DNA from: Planktothrix paucivesiculata PCC 9631
Lineage (GTDB): Bacteria; Cyanobacteriota; Cyanobacteriia; Cyanobacteriales; Microcoleaceae
Assembly: GCF_900009265.2 (NCBI RefSeq)
Contig: NZ_LR735002.1
Span: 76,632-140,631, forward strand
Direction of reading: 5' to 3'
Length of the DNA: 64,000 bases
This document shows, piece by piece, positions 20,300-28,990 of this stretch. The position numbers and the translations under genes were made by a program. Below the pieces are notes generated by a model. The model made no database searches. It was not told the origin of the DNA and saw only the letters and a program-made list of their open reading frames with translations. Every line of letters starts with the position of its first letter. Within the stretch, counting starts at the first letter, position 1.

Positions 20300-20917
20300 G
20301 CGATCGCCCGCATCCCCTAACCCCGGAATAATATACCCATGTTCATCCAAATGATCATCAATAGCAGCCGTATACAGGGGAACATCGGGGTGATAGGAAT
20401 GAAAATGTTTAATCCCCTCGGGCGAGGCAATTAAACACAGAAACTTGACTGAAAAAGGATTAGTTTGTTTTAATCTTTGAATGGCAGCAACGGCCGTATT
20501 TCCCGTGGCAATCATCGGATCAACTACTAAAACTTCCCGTTCTTCTATATCATCAGGAAGTTTAAAATAATATTCAATGGGGATAAATGTTCGCGGATCT
20601 CGATATAAACCAATATGTCCGACTCTAGCCGAAGGAATCAATTCTAAAATCCCATCTAAAATCCCCTGACCTGCCCGCATAATCGACACAATCACCATTT
20701 TTTTCTCCGAGGCTAAAATGGGTGCTTCCATCGTAGATAGGGGGGTTTTAATTAACTCTTTGCGGAGGGGTAAATCCCTGGTAATTTCATAGGCTAATAA
20801 CATACTAATTTCCCGCAACAATTGACGAAATTTAGCGGTACTGGTTTGCTCTCGTCGCATCAAGGTGAGTTTATGTTGAACCAAAGGATGTTCAATAATC
20901 GTAACGTTAGGATACAT
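20282..20917 (-). CDS. upp: Uracil phosphoribosyltransferase
   Basis: 211 aa, matching the family length. [17 protein letters not shown] is the PRPP-binding motif, and the C-terminal [17 protein letters not shown] is the uracil-binding segment. It makes UMP from uracil and PRPP in pyrimidine salvage and is cytoplasmic. Its last 18 bases overlap the end of the convergent sensor kinase gene. Confidence 0.95.
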   Translation of the reverse strand: MYPNVTIIEHPLVQHKLTLMRREQTSTAKFRQLLREISMLLAYEITRDLPLRKELIKTPLSTMEAPILASEKKMVIVSIMRAGQGILDGILELIPSARVGHIGLYRDPRTFIPIEYYFKLPDDIEEREVLVVDPMIATGNTAVAAIQRLKQTNPFSVKFLCLIASPEGIKHFHSYHPDVPLYTAAIDDHLDEHGYIIPGLGDAGDRLFGTK

Positions 20918-20948
20918 AGATTAAGCGGTAATAAAATCTTAATTAGAA

Positions 20949-21494
20949 TTAGCTTACTGTCAATGATTTGAAACAATAATCAATAGCTTGGCTAACACGA
21001 GACAGATGACGACGAGTATTTAACTGTCTGATAATTTGATAATTAATCAGTTTTAAAGATTCGGTTTGAGATTGCGCTAAATTCCGAGGCATAACATCCA
21101 TAACGCATAGAGTTCCAAGGGCAAAACCTTGATCATTGATTAAGGGAAAACCCGCGTAAAAACGGATTTTAGGTTCGGATATAACCATGGGATGATCAAT
21201 AAATCGTTCATCTTTTAAGGTGTCAGGAACAATCATTAAATCCTGTTGTAAAATACAGTAAGAACAAAAGGCACTATCTCGACTAATTTCAGGCGGTATC
21301 GGGCCAATAATTGATTTAAACCATTGGCGATCGCGATCGAGTAAACTAATTAAAGCAATGGGTGTTTTGCAAATATAGGTCGCCAGCAGGGTCAGTTCAT
21401 CAAAAGAAGGTTCCGCCTCGGTATCGAGAATCTGATAGTCATAGAGGGCCTCTAATCGTTGTTTTTCGTTGTCTGGGATCGGAGCAGGTATCAT
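20949..21494 (-). CDS. GAF-domain protein
   Basis: 181 aa consisting of one GAF domain: PDNEKQRLEALYDYQILDTE, then FDELTLLATYICKTPIALIS, DRQWFKSIIG and FYAGFPLINDQGFALGTLCV. These are hallmarks of the stand-alone or N-terminal GAF modules found in cyanobacterial diguanylate cyclases and kinases. There is no output domain, so it may act by interaction. It lies 32 bases upstream of upp on the same strand and could be cotranscribed. The ligand is unknown; the Cys residues in SAFCSYCILQQ are not enough to call a bilin-binding domain. Confidence 0.8.
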   Translation of the reverse strand: MIPAPIPDNEKQRLEALYDYQILDTEAEPSFDELTLLATYICKTPIALISLLDRDRQWFKSIIGPIPPEISRDSAFCSYCILQQDLMIVPDTLKDERFIDHPMVISEPKIRFYAGFPLINDQGFALGTLCVMDVMPRNLAQSQTESLKLINYQIIRQLNTRRHLSRVSQAIDYCFKSLTVS

Positions 21495-21568
21495 AGAGGA
21501 GATTAAGTTAACGTTTACAGTTACTATTGTATCTTAATTTGAGTTTTTAATGGCAACTATCAAGTTTT

Positions 21569-22222
21569 ATGATATTAAAAAAGGTGGGGTTTTTCAAGTC
21601 ATCGGCGATGGTCTTGACGGGATTTTTGAGTAGTTTAATTTGGGTTAATTATTCCTTAAATCCGGTACAAGCTGAGGTGATTTTTGCATCCGGTGAAGGT
21701 AATGGTTCCTTTGGACTTCTGAGTGATTTTGATGGTCAATATTTTTCAGGACAACAACAAATTGGCTATGAATTTATTATTCAAGAAACCGTTGAAATTG
21801 ATCAAATTGATTGGAATGGTCAATATTTCCCCGACGGTCAACCTTCAAAGCCTCAATTCTCTCTGAGAATTTTTAAAATTGTTGAGGGAAAACCGGAAAT
21901 TAAACCTCATTTTCAGGTACAATTAAGGGAAGTTCGTCAAACTAAAACTAATATTGAAAGGTTCTCCCATCCCGTATTTAATTATGGGGGTTCGGTGATC
22001 CCGTTTAAATTAGAAGCAGGACGGTATATGCTATCAATTGTTAATAATACCCAGGGTCATACAGATGACTGGTTATGGATGACCACTGACCCTAAAACTC
22101 AGTTACAGGATGGGGATCTAAAAATATTTTTTAGAGATCGGGATGATTTGGCTTGGAAAAGTGGCTTAACCGGAAAAATGTCTTTTACAATTTTTGGCAA
22201 CCCCACATCTAATTCTAATTAA
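21569..22222 (+). CDS. Secreted protein of unknown function
   Basis: 217 aa. An N-terminal basic segment (MILKKVGFFKSS) is followed by a hydrophobic stretch and a likely signal-peptidase site near NPVQAEV, so export is expected. The mature part is rich in beta-like, polar sequence (EQQ, GQYF repeated twice) and contains LEAGRYMLSIVNNTQGHTDDW. I do not recognise a family. It stands alone upstream of the sulfite-oxidase-like gene, 50 bases apart, and may be cotranscribed. Confidence 0.6.
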   Translation: MILKKVGFFKSSAMVLTGFLSSLIWVNYSLNPVQAEVIFASGEGNGSFGLLSDFDGQYFSGQQQIGYEFIIQETVEIDQIDWNGQYFPDGQPSKPQFSLRIFKIVEGKPEIKPHFQVQLREVRQTKTNIERFSHPVFNYGGSVIPFKLEAGRYMLSIVNNTQGHTDDWLWMTTDPKTQLQDGDLKIFFRDRDDLAWKSGLTGKMSFTIFGNPTSNSN

Positions 22223-22272
22223 AATTAGGCGTTTAATAGTAAAATTATAAAAGTGGTCGTTAGGAGTTAATC

Positions 22273-22866
22273 ATGTTAGGTGAATTTTTTAGTAAGCCAA
22301 CTTCTGATCAGAGCGATCGCGTTCCACCCAAACAACATCTTAGCAAAGGATTTCCGGTTTTAACCTATGGGGAAACGCCCCAGGTTTCTATCGAGAATTG
22401 GGAGTTAAAAGTTTGGGGTTTAGTTCAGCCAAAAACTTTTAATTGGTCGGAGATCATGGCCATGCCTAAAACTAACTTTACTGCGGATTTTCATTGCGTT
22501 ACCCATTGGTCAAAATTAGATGTGCAGTGGACAGGAATCAAGGTGACAGACTTCATGCAGTTTGTGGAAGTTGATCCCCAAGCAATTCATATTATGGAAC
22601 ATTGCTATGGCGGTTATACAACTAATATTTTAATGGCGGATTTCTTACGCGAAGAAAACTTTTTTGCCTATCAACTCTTTGATGAACCTTTACCCGCCGA
22701 TCATGGTGGCCCCCTGCGGTTAGTAGTTCCCCATTTATATGCTTGTAAAAGTGGAAAATGGATTAACGGGTTAGAGTTTTTGGAGCATGAGCAATTGGGA
22801 TTTTGGGAACTAAATGGTTATCATAAAAGAGGAGAACCTTGGGCGGAAGAACGCTATAGTAATTGA
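22273..22866 (+). CDS. Sulfite-oxidase-like molybdopterin oxidoreductase
   Basis: 197 aa with the oxidoreductase molybdopterin-binding fold. FTADFHCVTHWSKLDVQWTG contains the Cys expected to bind molybdenum, and LPADHGGPLRLVVPHLYACK is the second pterin-contact segment. The length fits short YedY-like or cyanobacterial sulfite-oxidase-like proteins without the dimerisation domain. No twin-arginine signal is present, so it is probably cytoplasmic. The substrate is unknown. Confidence 0.85.
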   Translation: MLGEFFSKPTSDQSDRVPPKQHLSKGFPVLTYGETPQVSIENWELKVWGLVQPKTFNWSEIMAMPKTNFTADFHCVTHWSKLDVQWTGIKVTDFMQFVEVDPQAIHIMEHCYGGYTTNILMADFLREENFFAYQLFDEPLPADHGGPLRLVVPHLYACKSGKWINGLEFLEHEQLGFWELNGYHKRGEPWAEERYSN

Positions 22867-22959
22867 GTCTAAAAGTGGGGTTGTATCTTCTGTAACCCAA
22901 CTCATAATCATAATTTGATATGATACTTAAAGTGCCCATCTGAATAATTTTGAATAATT

Positions 22960-23178
22960 ATGACCCTGAGTAAAACCGAAGCCAGACAACTTTTAGAACG
23001 GATGATTTTTGATGATGAACTCCCCCGAGACTGGGTGCAGGATGTCTGGGATATGAGCCCGATTTTAGGGGAAAATGCCGCTAAACTGCTGGATGCTTTT
23101 GATATGTTAATTGACTGTTGTTCTGAAGAAAAATTAGAGAATTTAGTTCAAAGTTTATATGCAGAAAAATTAGAATAA
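22960..23178 (+). CDS. Small conserved-looking protein of unknown function
   Basis: 72 aa, acidic and helical: LSKTEARQLLERMIFDDELP, then WVQDVWDMSPILGENAAKLL. It starts with ATG 22960 and has typical codon use for the window. I see no catalytic motif or membrane segment. It is likely a small cyanobacterial protein, but the family is not recognised. Confidence 0.55.
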   Translation: MTLSKTEARQLLERMIFDDELPRDWVQDVWDMSPILGENAAKLLDAFDMLIDCCSEEKLENLVQSLYAEKLE

Positions 23179-23261
23179 CTCAGGTTAGGATTAACCTTTG
23201 TCCATCATCCTTTGGCGATCGCCTACCCCGGTTTCTAGCGTCCTTCATGGAAAAAAACAAT

Positions 23262-23279
23262 GCGAGCGTCCTCGCTCGC
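23262..23279. terminator. Hairpin between convergent genes
   Basis: GCGAGCG and CGCTCGC pair around a TCCT loop between the 22960-23178 gene and the convergent YqeG gene. There is no U-tract, so termination is uncertain. Confidence 0.35.
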
Positions 23280-23307
23280 CGGTACATATACGGGTTTTCC
23301 ATGCCCA

Positions 23308-23820
23308 TTAGTGTAAAGATGCTCCTAATATTTTGGAGAGCAAAACCTCAAAATTACGCACAGAATTAAATGAGGGTGTGATTTCTGGATCAACCATCGG
23401 TTCCACCAAAATCGTAAACATTCCTAAACGGTTTCCCGCTAATACATCGGTAAATAAGCGATCGCCCACCATCGCCACCTGTTCAACTGGTAAATCCATG
23501 GCTTCCACCGCCCGCTTGAGTTTGCGCCGGGAGGGTTTAGCCGCCGAGCTAATATAGGGTAAATCCAAGGTTTCGGCAATATTGCCAATGCGAGTTTGAC
23601 TAACATTGTTACTGACCAACCATAGACTCAGATCGGGTTTGAAGGTATCGATCCAACCTTTGAGATCTTCAGAAACCGACTTTTCTGTAATCGGAACTAA
23701 GGTTTCATCCACATCTAGCACCATACCCCTAATCCCATGTCGGCGCAATAGTTCCGGTGTCAAATGCAAAACGCAATCCCCAAGGACTAAATCAGGCTGT
23801 AAGAGTTTCCCCCAAGACAT
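23308..23820 (-). CDS. YqeG-family HAD phosphatase
   Basis: 170 aa with HAD motif I LDVDETLVP (Asp nucleophile), motif II WLVSNN, Lys in AAKPSRRKLK and motif IV MVGDRLFTDVLAGN. All catalytic groups are present. The order and spacing match the YqeG IIIA-type HAD subfamily; in plants and cyanobacteria a relative acts as phosphatidylglycerophosphate phosphatase, which makes this the likely role, though not shown by the sequence. Cytoplasmic or membrane-associated. Confidence 0.85.
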   Translation of the reverse strand: MSWGKLLQPDLVLGDCVLHLTPELLRRHGIRGMVLDVDETLVPITEKSVSEDLKGWIDTFKPDLSLWLVSNNVSQTRIGNIAETLDLPYISSAAKPSRRKLKRAVEAMDLPVEQVAMVGDRLFTDVLAGNRLGMFTILVEPMVDPEITPSFNSVRNFEVLLSKILGASLH

Positions 23821-23974
23821 AATAACCGTAGAATTTTAGCCCTTTGATTGTAGCGGAAAACGCGGCTATTTGGAAAAATCTTTGCTCAAAAAGTCAGTTC
23901 CCTAGGCAATTGGGGGCAAATAAATCAGAATAAATATACCAATCCCCGCCCAGGTTGTAATATTTTAATACTGA

Positions 23975-24660
23975 CAGGACTTACGCAATTACGCTATATA
24001 TAGCTCAGAGAAAATCGGGCAATTTTCGGCGTTTTAGCTCAGAGAATCGCCAGACACCCGGATTAAATTAGTCTCAATTCATGAGTTTTAAAGCTCAATA
24101 AATTTTAGCTTCAAAGACGGATATTTAAGTTCTTGACTGAGGTATTTAGACAATAAATTACCTTTTAATTCATAAACAGTTTGAGAAACTTTCCTCGCCA
24201 TTGTTGAGAGAAATGTCCAAACTAATAAAGCGCAAGCAATATGGTTTTTTGAATCCTCGCTTGGCGACATTGACAAGATTCTATCCCAGTTAACTGTTTG
24301 ATTTCAAGGGTGGAATTCCTCAATTTTCCACCGAGCATGACATTGATTTTTTACCTCATCCGTTGACGATTGACTTAAATCATTAGTTGCTATATATTCC
24401 GTTCTGTTGGCTGAAACAGTTACCCGAAATAACTTCAAAGTTAGTTAAGGTATAATTGATTTGACTACTTAGGAGATATTGACAATAGTCTAAATAATTT
24501 ATACTCATTTTTTTCAAGAATATATTATCTTCCTATTTTAACATTGATTATTGTCTGTTTTTAAATTGTTCAGTTGGGTTCCATACCCGCCGAGTGTGAA
24601 AACGCGATTTTCTATACACGGCTACGCTACGCTACGCATAGCGTAGCTGCGTAAGTCCTG
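23975..24660 (-). mobile_element. Internally deleted IS701-family relic (686 bp)
   Basis: Both ends carry the 13-bp inverted repeat CAGGACTTACGCA (23975-23987 and complement 24648-24660), identical to the ends of the intact element at 50128-51407. Inside, the start of the transposase is joined directly to its last third, so about 600 bp are missing. Near its right end is a GCTAC-rich hairpin (24621-24646). The copy cannot move itself but keeps both ends, like a MITE. I cannot see a clear target duplication. Confidence 0.85.
24088..24508 (-). pseudogene. IS701 transposase remnant with internal deletion and frameshifts
   Basis: On the minus strand ATG 24508 gives MSINYLDYCQYLLSSQINYT, nearly identical to the start of the intact transposase at 50250-51263. 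After TLTNF it jumps to the segment LFRVTVSANRTEY in another frame, then needs further frame changes near WKIEEF and CRQARI. The final part NHIACALLVWTFLSTMARKV reads in frame to the stop at 24088. Confidence 0.85.
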
Positions 24661-24665
24661 ATTAT

Positions 24666-24711
24666 CTAAAAAGCACACGCCCTACAATTTAAACGAAGGG
24701 TGTGCTTTTTT
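24666..24711 (-). terminator. Bidirectional terminator downstream of pyrC
   Basis: AAAAAGCACACGCCCT pairs with AGGGTGTGCTTTTTT around a short AT-rich loop. On the minus strand it is the first structure after the pyrC stop codon; the plus strand also has a T-run. A second small hairpin (AAGCCCT/AGGGCTT, 24742-24757) lies closer to pyrC. Confidence 0.7.
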
Positions 24712-24769
24712 ATGGGAAATATATTATTATCTTAATAGACAAAGCCCTAAAGGGCTTACTACGGTTTTT

Positions 24770-26107
24770 CTAAGAAGCATCAAACCTTAACGCCTGACCC
24801 CGAACTTCTGGATTAACTTTTCGATTTGCATAAACAACTTGACCCCCAACTAGGGTATATTCTGGCCATCCAGTTAACTCCCAACCTTCAAAGGAACTCC
24901 AACCACATTTACTTAACACTTCCTCCCGCAATACCGGACGATAATTGTTTAAATCTACTAAGACTAAATCTGCATCATAACCTACTTCTATTTTACCTTT
25001 ATTGGGGATTTTATAGGCTTTTGCCACGGCGGTAGACATCCAATTAGAAACTTGTTGAACCGTACATTTTCCGGCGATCGCTTGTGTTAACATTAAGGGT
25101 AAAGAAGTCTCAACTCCCGGCATTCCTGATGGTGTATTCGGATACTCCTTCGCCTTTTCTTCTAAGGTATGGGGGGCGTGATCGGTAGCAATAAAATCAA
25201 TCACGCCATCTAATAACGCTTGCCATAATATTTGATTATCTTGGGGCGATCGCAAGGGGGGATTCATCTGGGCTAATGTGCCAATTTTCTGATAATCTGT
25301 TATATTTAATAATAAATGCTGAGGCGTGACTTCTGCTGTCACCCAGTCGGGTTTTTCTTGACGTAATAACTCCGCTTCTTCCCCCGTTGACAGATGGAGA
25401 ATATGTAACCGTCGCTGATATTTTTTAGAAAGTTTTAAGGCGAGTTGAGTGGCTTCTAATGCCGCTTGATTATCTTGAATCGTAGAATGAATCGCTGGAT
25501 CTGTGATTCCGGCAAATTCCTGACGGCGTTGATTAATTCGGGCTTGATTTTCTGCATGAACTGCAATTAAGCGATCGCCCTTGGCAAAAATAGTTTCTAA
25601 TATTTCTTCTTGATCAATTAATAAATCCCCGTGCATTGACCCCATAAATATCTTAATTCCTGGGGTGGGATTTGCCTCTAATAAATCCGGTAAATTCTCC
25701 GCCGTTGCCCCCATAAAAAAGCCATAATTAACAAGACATTTTTCCGCAGCCCGTCTTAATTTATCATCCAAAAGAGCCTGGGTGGTGGTTAAGGGGCGAG
25801 TATTGGGCATTTCCAAAAAAGAAGTCACGCCCCCTCTTGCACAGGCACAACTAGCCGTATATAAATCTTCTTTATATTCTAAACCCGGTTCTCTAAAATG
25901 TACCTGGGGATCAATCACACCGGGTAACAACGTTAACCCTTGGGCATCAATAATTTCCCAATCCTCTCCCCCTAGCTCCTGATGATCAATTTTTGGAGCA
26001 ATCTTGACAATTTTACCGTGAATAATAGCAACATCTCCGAGTAAAAAATCACCATTGGGTAACAAAATCCGAGCTTGATTAATCAATACACTGTATGAAT
26101 TAAACAT
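24770..26107 (-). CDS. pyrC: Dihydroorotase (class I)
   Basis: 445 aa amidohydrolase. GVIDPQVHFREPGLEYKED carries the metal-binding His pair region (HFR) and substrate Arg, EMPNTRP is the conserved strand, HILHLSTGEEAE carries further metal ligands and IATDHAPHTLEEK holds the catalytic Asp. It makes dihydroorotate in de novo pyrimidine synthesis. A cytoplasmic zinc enzyme is expected. Upp, of the salvage branch, lies about 4 kb away, not in the same unit. Confidence 0.9.
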   Translation of the reverse strand: MFNSYSVLINQARILLPNGDFLLGDVAIIHGKIVKIAPKIDHQELGGEDWEIIDAQGLTLLPGVIDPQVHFREPGLEYKEDLYTASCACARGGVTSFLEMPNTRPLTTTQALLDDKLRRAAEKCLVNYGFFMGATAENLPDLLEANPTPGIKIFMGSMHGDLLIDQEEILETIFAKGDRLIAVHAENQARINQRRQEFAGITDPAIHSTIQDNQAALEATQLALKLSKKYQRRLHILHLSTGEEAELLRQEKPDWVTAEVTPQHLLLNITDYQKIGTLAQMNPPLRSPQDNQILWQALLDGVIDFIATDHAPHTLEEKAKEYPNTPSGMPGVETSLPLMLTQAIAGKCTVQQVSNWMSTAVAKAYKIPNKGKIEVGYDADLVLVDLNNYRPVLREEVLSKCGWSSFEGWELTGWPEYTLVGGQVVYANRKVNPEVRGQALRFDAS

Positions 26108-26235
26108 TATTACCTTGATCTAATCTGTTATAAAACTATTTAACCGCGAATTGTCACTGGTGGGAACTATCACCCCCCAATTGTAGACAAATTTGATATG
26201 ATGAATATAGTTTTTTGTTCTGTGACCACCCGCCT

Positions 26236-26838
26236 ATGAGTAGCCTACCCAATCAAGAACCAGATCCCGTTAAATCTTCTCCTCAACCGGAAGAAAACCC
26301 CTGGGTAGAAATCCTGAAAACCGTTAGTTTGAGTATCTTTTTAGCCCTAGGGATTCGGACATTCGTTGCAGAAGCTCGCTATATTCCCTCTGGGTCAATG
26401 TTACCGACTTTAGAAATTAATGATCGATTGATTATTGATAAGGTCGGCTATAAGTTGGTCAACCCCCATCGGGGTGATGTCGTGGTCTTTAACCCCACAG
26501 AGGAACTGAAAAAACAATATAAAGATGCCTTTATCAAACGAATTATCGGATTACCCGGTGAAACGGTGGAGGTGAAAAATGGCTCGGTGTTGATTAATGG
26601 CCAACCTCTCCCAGAAAAGTATATTGCCGAACGACCTGAATATAACTGGGGGCCGGGGACTGTTCCCGACGGCCAGTATTTAGTTTTGGGAGATAATCGC
26701 AACAATAGCTACGATAGCCACTATTGGGGGTTTGTCCCCCGGGAAAATATTATTGGTCGGGCAACGGTGCGGTTTTGGCCCCCTGACCGGGTGGGTGGAC
26801 TTGGTGATCCTGATTATCCCCTAAATGAACAGCAATAG
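26236..26838 (+). CDS. lepB: Signal peptidase I
   Basis: 200 aa from ATG 26236; an upstream TTG at 26215 is less likely. The catalytic Ser lies in [11 protein letters not shown] and the general-base Lys in [11 protein letters not shown], and [14 protein letters not shown] is the third conserved box. One N-terminal membrane segment ([20 protein letters not shown]) anchors it with the active site outside. It removes signal peptides of proteins exported across the plasma or thylakoid membrane. Confidence 0.94.
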   Translation: MSSLPNQEPDPVKSSPQPEENPWVEILKTVSLSIFLALGIRTFVAEARYIPSGSMLPTLEINDRLIIDKVGYKLVNPHRGDVVVFNPTEELKKQYKDAFIKRIIGLPGETVEVKNGSVLINGQPLPEKYIAERPEYNWGPGTVPDGQYLVLGDNRNNSYDSHYWGFVPRENIIGRATVRFWPPDRVGGLGDPDYPLNEQQ

Positions 26839-26856
26839 GCACAATTTTTGATCTTT

Positions 26857-26878
26857 TCCCTCAGTGTTTCCTGGGGGA
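26857..26878 (+). terminator. Weak hairpin after lepB
   Basis: TCCCTCAG pairs with CTGGGGGA (one G-U) across a six-base loop, about 20 bases after the lepB stop. There is no U-run. Confidence 0.35.
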
Positions 26879-26934
26879 TTGACAAATCTCAAAAACCATG
26901 ACAGGATTAATAATTGTGCAATTGAATAAAAAAA

Positions 26935-27018
26935 GCGGAACTGGCGGAATTGGTAGACGCGCTAGATTCAGGTTCTAGTGTTTGCAAAGACTTCCGGGTT
27001 CAAGTCCCGGGTTCCGCA
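26935..27018 (+). tRNA. tRNA-Leu(CAG)
   Basis: Acceptor GCGGAAC pairs with GTTCCGC; the anticodon stem CTAGA/TCTAG encloses the loop TTCAGGT with anticodon CAG. There is a long variable arm as expected for tRNA-Leu, and the T-loop is GGTTCAAGTCC. CCA is not encoded (ends A at 27018 followed by TT). Confidence 0.95.
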
Positions 27019-27028
27019 TTGAACGGTT

Positions 27029-27051
27029 AGGGGTGTGATTTTCGCGCCCCT
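27029..27051 (+). terminator. Terminator of tRNA-Leu
   Basis: AGGGGTGTG pairs with CGCGCCCCT (two G-U pairs) around ATTTT and is followed by ATTGTTGTTT, 10 bases after the tRNA. Confidence 0.6.
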
Positions 27052-27075
27052 ATTGTTGTTTATCCATCAGGTCTT

Positions 27076-27855
27076 ATGTTAACGAGTCTGCAAAATCCAT
27101 TGGTGAAGCAAATTCGCAAGCTGCATCAAGCCAAGGGACGCAAGGAACACCAGTTATTTTTACTCGAAGGAACCCACCTAGTAGAAGCAGCCTGTGAGGT
27201 GGACTATCCCTTAACAACGGTGTGTTATACCTCCTCCTGGCAAGGGCGTCATCAACCGCTCCTGGAACGTTTAAGCCAGCATACCCCCCGATGTGAATGG
27301 GTGAGTCCCGAGGTACTGGAGGCGATGGCGACCACTGTTCATCCCGATGGCGTGATCGCCCTGGCTCCTCGAATACTCCCCCAGCCCCAGACCCTGGAAA
27401 GTTTGGGCATTGTTTTAGAAACCTTGCAAGACCCGGGTAACTTAGGAACTATTATTCGGACAGCAGCAGCCACGGGGGTAGAGGGTTTATGGTTAAGTTC
27501 CGATAGTGTAGATTTAGACCACCCGAAAGTTTTAAGAGCTTCTGCGGGGGCTTGGTTTCGTTTAAATAAAACCGTTAGCCCTAACTTAGCCACGGATATT
27601 AGCCATTTTCAGCAACAGGGATTACAAATTGTAGCGACAGTCCCCCAGGCTTCGATGTCCTATTGGGAATTAGACCTAAGCCAACCGACCCTGCTGGTAT
27701 TTGGGAATGAAGGGGCTGGACTTTCTCCCGATCTTCAAGCTTTAGCAGACTATCAGGTTCAAATTCCATTACGGCCAGGGGTGGAGTCCCTGAATGTGGG
27801 TATTTCCGTCGCGCTGATGCTCTATGAAGCCCAACGCCAACGCCAAGGAATTTAG
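27076..27855 (+). CDS. TrmH/SpoU-family RNA 2'-O-methyltransferase
   Basis: 259 aa. The N-terminal part LVKQIRKLHQAKGRKEHQLF is a substrate-binding domain. The SPOUT methyltransferase domain contains LQDPGNLGTIIRTAAATGV (motif 1, Asn and Arg), VFGNEGAGLS (motif 2) and IPLRPGVESLNVGISVALML (motif 3), which form the knot that binds S-adenosylmethionine. It is most like 23S rRNA methyltransferases of the RlmB/TsnR type, but the target nucleotide cannot be read. Confidence 0.92.
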   Translation: MLTSLQNPLVKQIRKLHQAKGRKEHQLFLLEGTHLVEAACEVDYPLTTVCYTSSWQGRHQPLLERLSQHTPRCEWVSPEVLEAMATTVHPDGVIALAPRILPQPQTLESLGIVLETLQDPGNLGTIIRTAAATGVEGLWLSSDSVDLDHPKVLRASAGAWFRLNKTVSPNLATDISHFQQQGLQIVATVPQASMSYWELDLSQPTLLVFGNEGAGLSPDLQALADYQVQIPLRPGVESLNVGISVALMLYEAQRQRQGI

Positions 27856-27861
27856 GATAAG

Positions 27862-28128
27862 TTATTCTTGGGGTTCGTCCGAAGTGGGAGGATGTTGATC
27901 ATGTAGATATTGTTCAATATCGGAGATCGCGGCTTCCAAATCCGATAAGCTAATGGCTTCGGGGGTTTTGGCAGGACGGGGAACCGAAACAGCTTGTTCT
28001 GGGGGGGCCGGCTGAAGGTTAGGAGTCACTGCATCCGACTCTTGGAATGCGCGCAATAATTCTTGATCAAAGGACTCAATAAATTTTTCGGCGGCACTAC
28101 GACGGAGATCCTGGGGTTTTTGATTCAT
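27862..28128 (-). CDS. Small hypothetical protein, Pro-rich middle
   Basis: 88 aa from ATG 28128, preceded by AGGAG at a 10-base spacing. The frame is open to 28323, but those upstream codons look non-coding. Sequence: helical N-terminus (QDLRRSAAEKFIESFDQELL), Pro/Ala-rich middle and an acidic end (LSDLEAAISDIEQYL). It converges on the SpoU gene, whose stop is only 7 bases away. No family recognised. Confidence 0.55.
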   Translation of the reverse strand: MNQKPQDLRRSAAEKFIESFDQELLRAFQESDAVTPNLQPAPPEQAVSVPRPAKTPEAISLSDLEAAISDIEQYLHDQHPPTSDEPQE

Positions 28129-28453
28129 GACGGGGTGACTCCTGAAACGGTGAATCTTGGCTGGTACAAAACACAACCTGATGAACTCAGATGCGGAAAG
28201 ATACAACGGTCGGGGAACAGCAAAGCTAGGGAACGAGTTACAAACAAGCATATCGCCTAAAACTAACCTAGCACGTTTATCTAGGCAAATTTCTTTTGTG
28301 TGTATATTCAAGATAGACCCCATATATAATTGGGGGCACGGGCGGAGGGCAAAATCCTCGATTTCTTAACAATTGGGGTTTTTTGTCCGTGTTTGTTGGA
28401 TTAGAATGTTGATCTGAACCCCCGATATCCAATTTTGATGGAGCCGTTTATTC
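28129..28453. other. 325-bp divergent intergenic region
   Basis: No credible gene. It lies between the minus-strand 27862-28128 gene and the plus-strand 28454-28843 gene, so both promoters should be here. GACCCC...GGGG pairing occurs around 28316-28335, and there is an AATTGGGGTTTTTT run near 28370-28385. Confidence 0.45.
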
Positions 28454-28843
28454 ATGGATGAGAAAACTCCGGCAATTATTAAACCGAAACCGGCCGCGGA
28501 GATTCGATTAACACCCGCCGGAAGTGAAAAGTCTATCAGTCGGGCCCATTCGCCGTCTGATCGGGATAAACCTTCGTTTAGTAAACCCCGTCGCCCTGAT
28601 GTCACCCCGCCTAAACCTTGGGTTGAACTCCAAGAAGCCCAAAACCAAGGGGGTGAGGTGTTTAATTTAGGGGATCTGATTCAAGTAAGAGCGCCCTGGG
28701 GAGATGTGGCGATCGCAGAAATTCAAAATTTCTATGAAGTGTCTCCGGGTAGTCTGTGGGCCTGTTTTGTCCCCACCGAAGAACGGGAGGACTGGACATG
28801 GAAAGGGGGCTCAATTCGGACAGAACTCTTAAAAAAAGCCTAG
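28454..28843 (+). CDS. Hypothetical protein with a C-terminal SH3-like domain
   Basis: 129 aa. The first half is low complexity, rich in Pro, Lys and Ser (IIKPKPAAEIRLTPAGSEKS). The second half (LGDLIQVRAPWGDVAIAEIQ and WACFVPTEEREDWTWKGGSI) looks like a small beta-barrel. It is probably a cyanobacterial conserved protein, but I cannot assign a family or role. Confidence 0.55.
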   Translation: MDEKTPAIIKPKPAAEIRLTPAGSEKSISRAHSPSDRDKPSFSKPRRPDVTPPKPWVELQEAQNQGGEVFNLGDLIQVRAPWGDVAIAEIQNFYEVSPGSLWACFVPTEEREDWTWKGGSIRTELLKKA

Positions 28844-28849
28844 CATCAG

Positions 28850-28990
28850 TTATCAGTTATCAGTAAACAGTTATCAGTTCCAGAGTTGATCACTGATACC
28901 TGATGACGGGTAAAGACGGGCCAATGGCAGCATGAATGTGCTCACCGCACGTCTACCAAATGATCACTGACTGATGACTGATAACCGATT
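28850..28990. repeat. Composite inverted-repeat element upstream of the hybrid kinase gene
   Basis: Outer arms of CAGTTATCAGT units (28851-28887) face ACTGATGACTGATAAC (28968-28986). The middle (28915-28957) carries a degenerate copy of the AGACGTGCC...GCACGTCT repeat seen at 3323-3367. The structure suggests a MITE-like or nested repeat. It sits directly before ATG 28991, so it is part of the leader of that gene. Confidence 0.6.

Noticed and set aside
24088-24276. A small stand-alone gene
   Set aside because: It is the last part of an IS701 transposase inside an internally deleted element.
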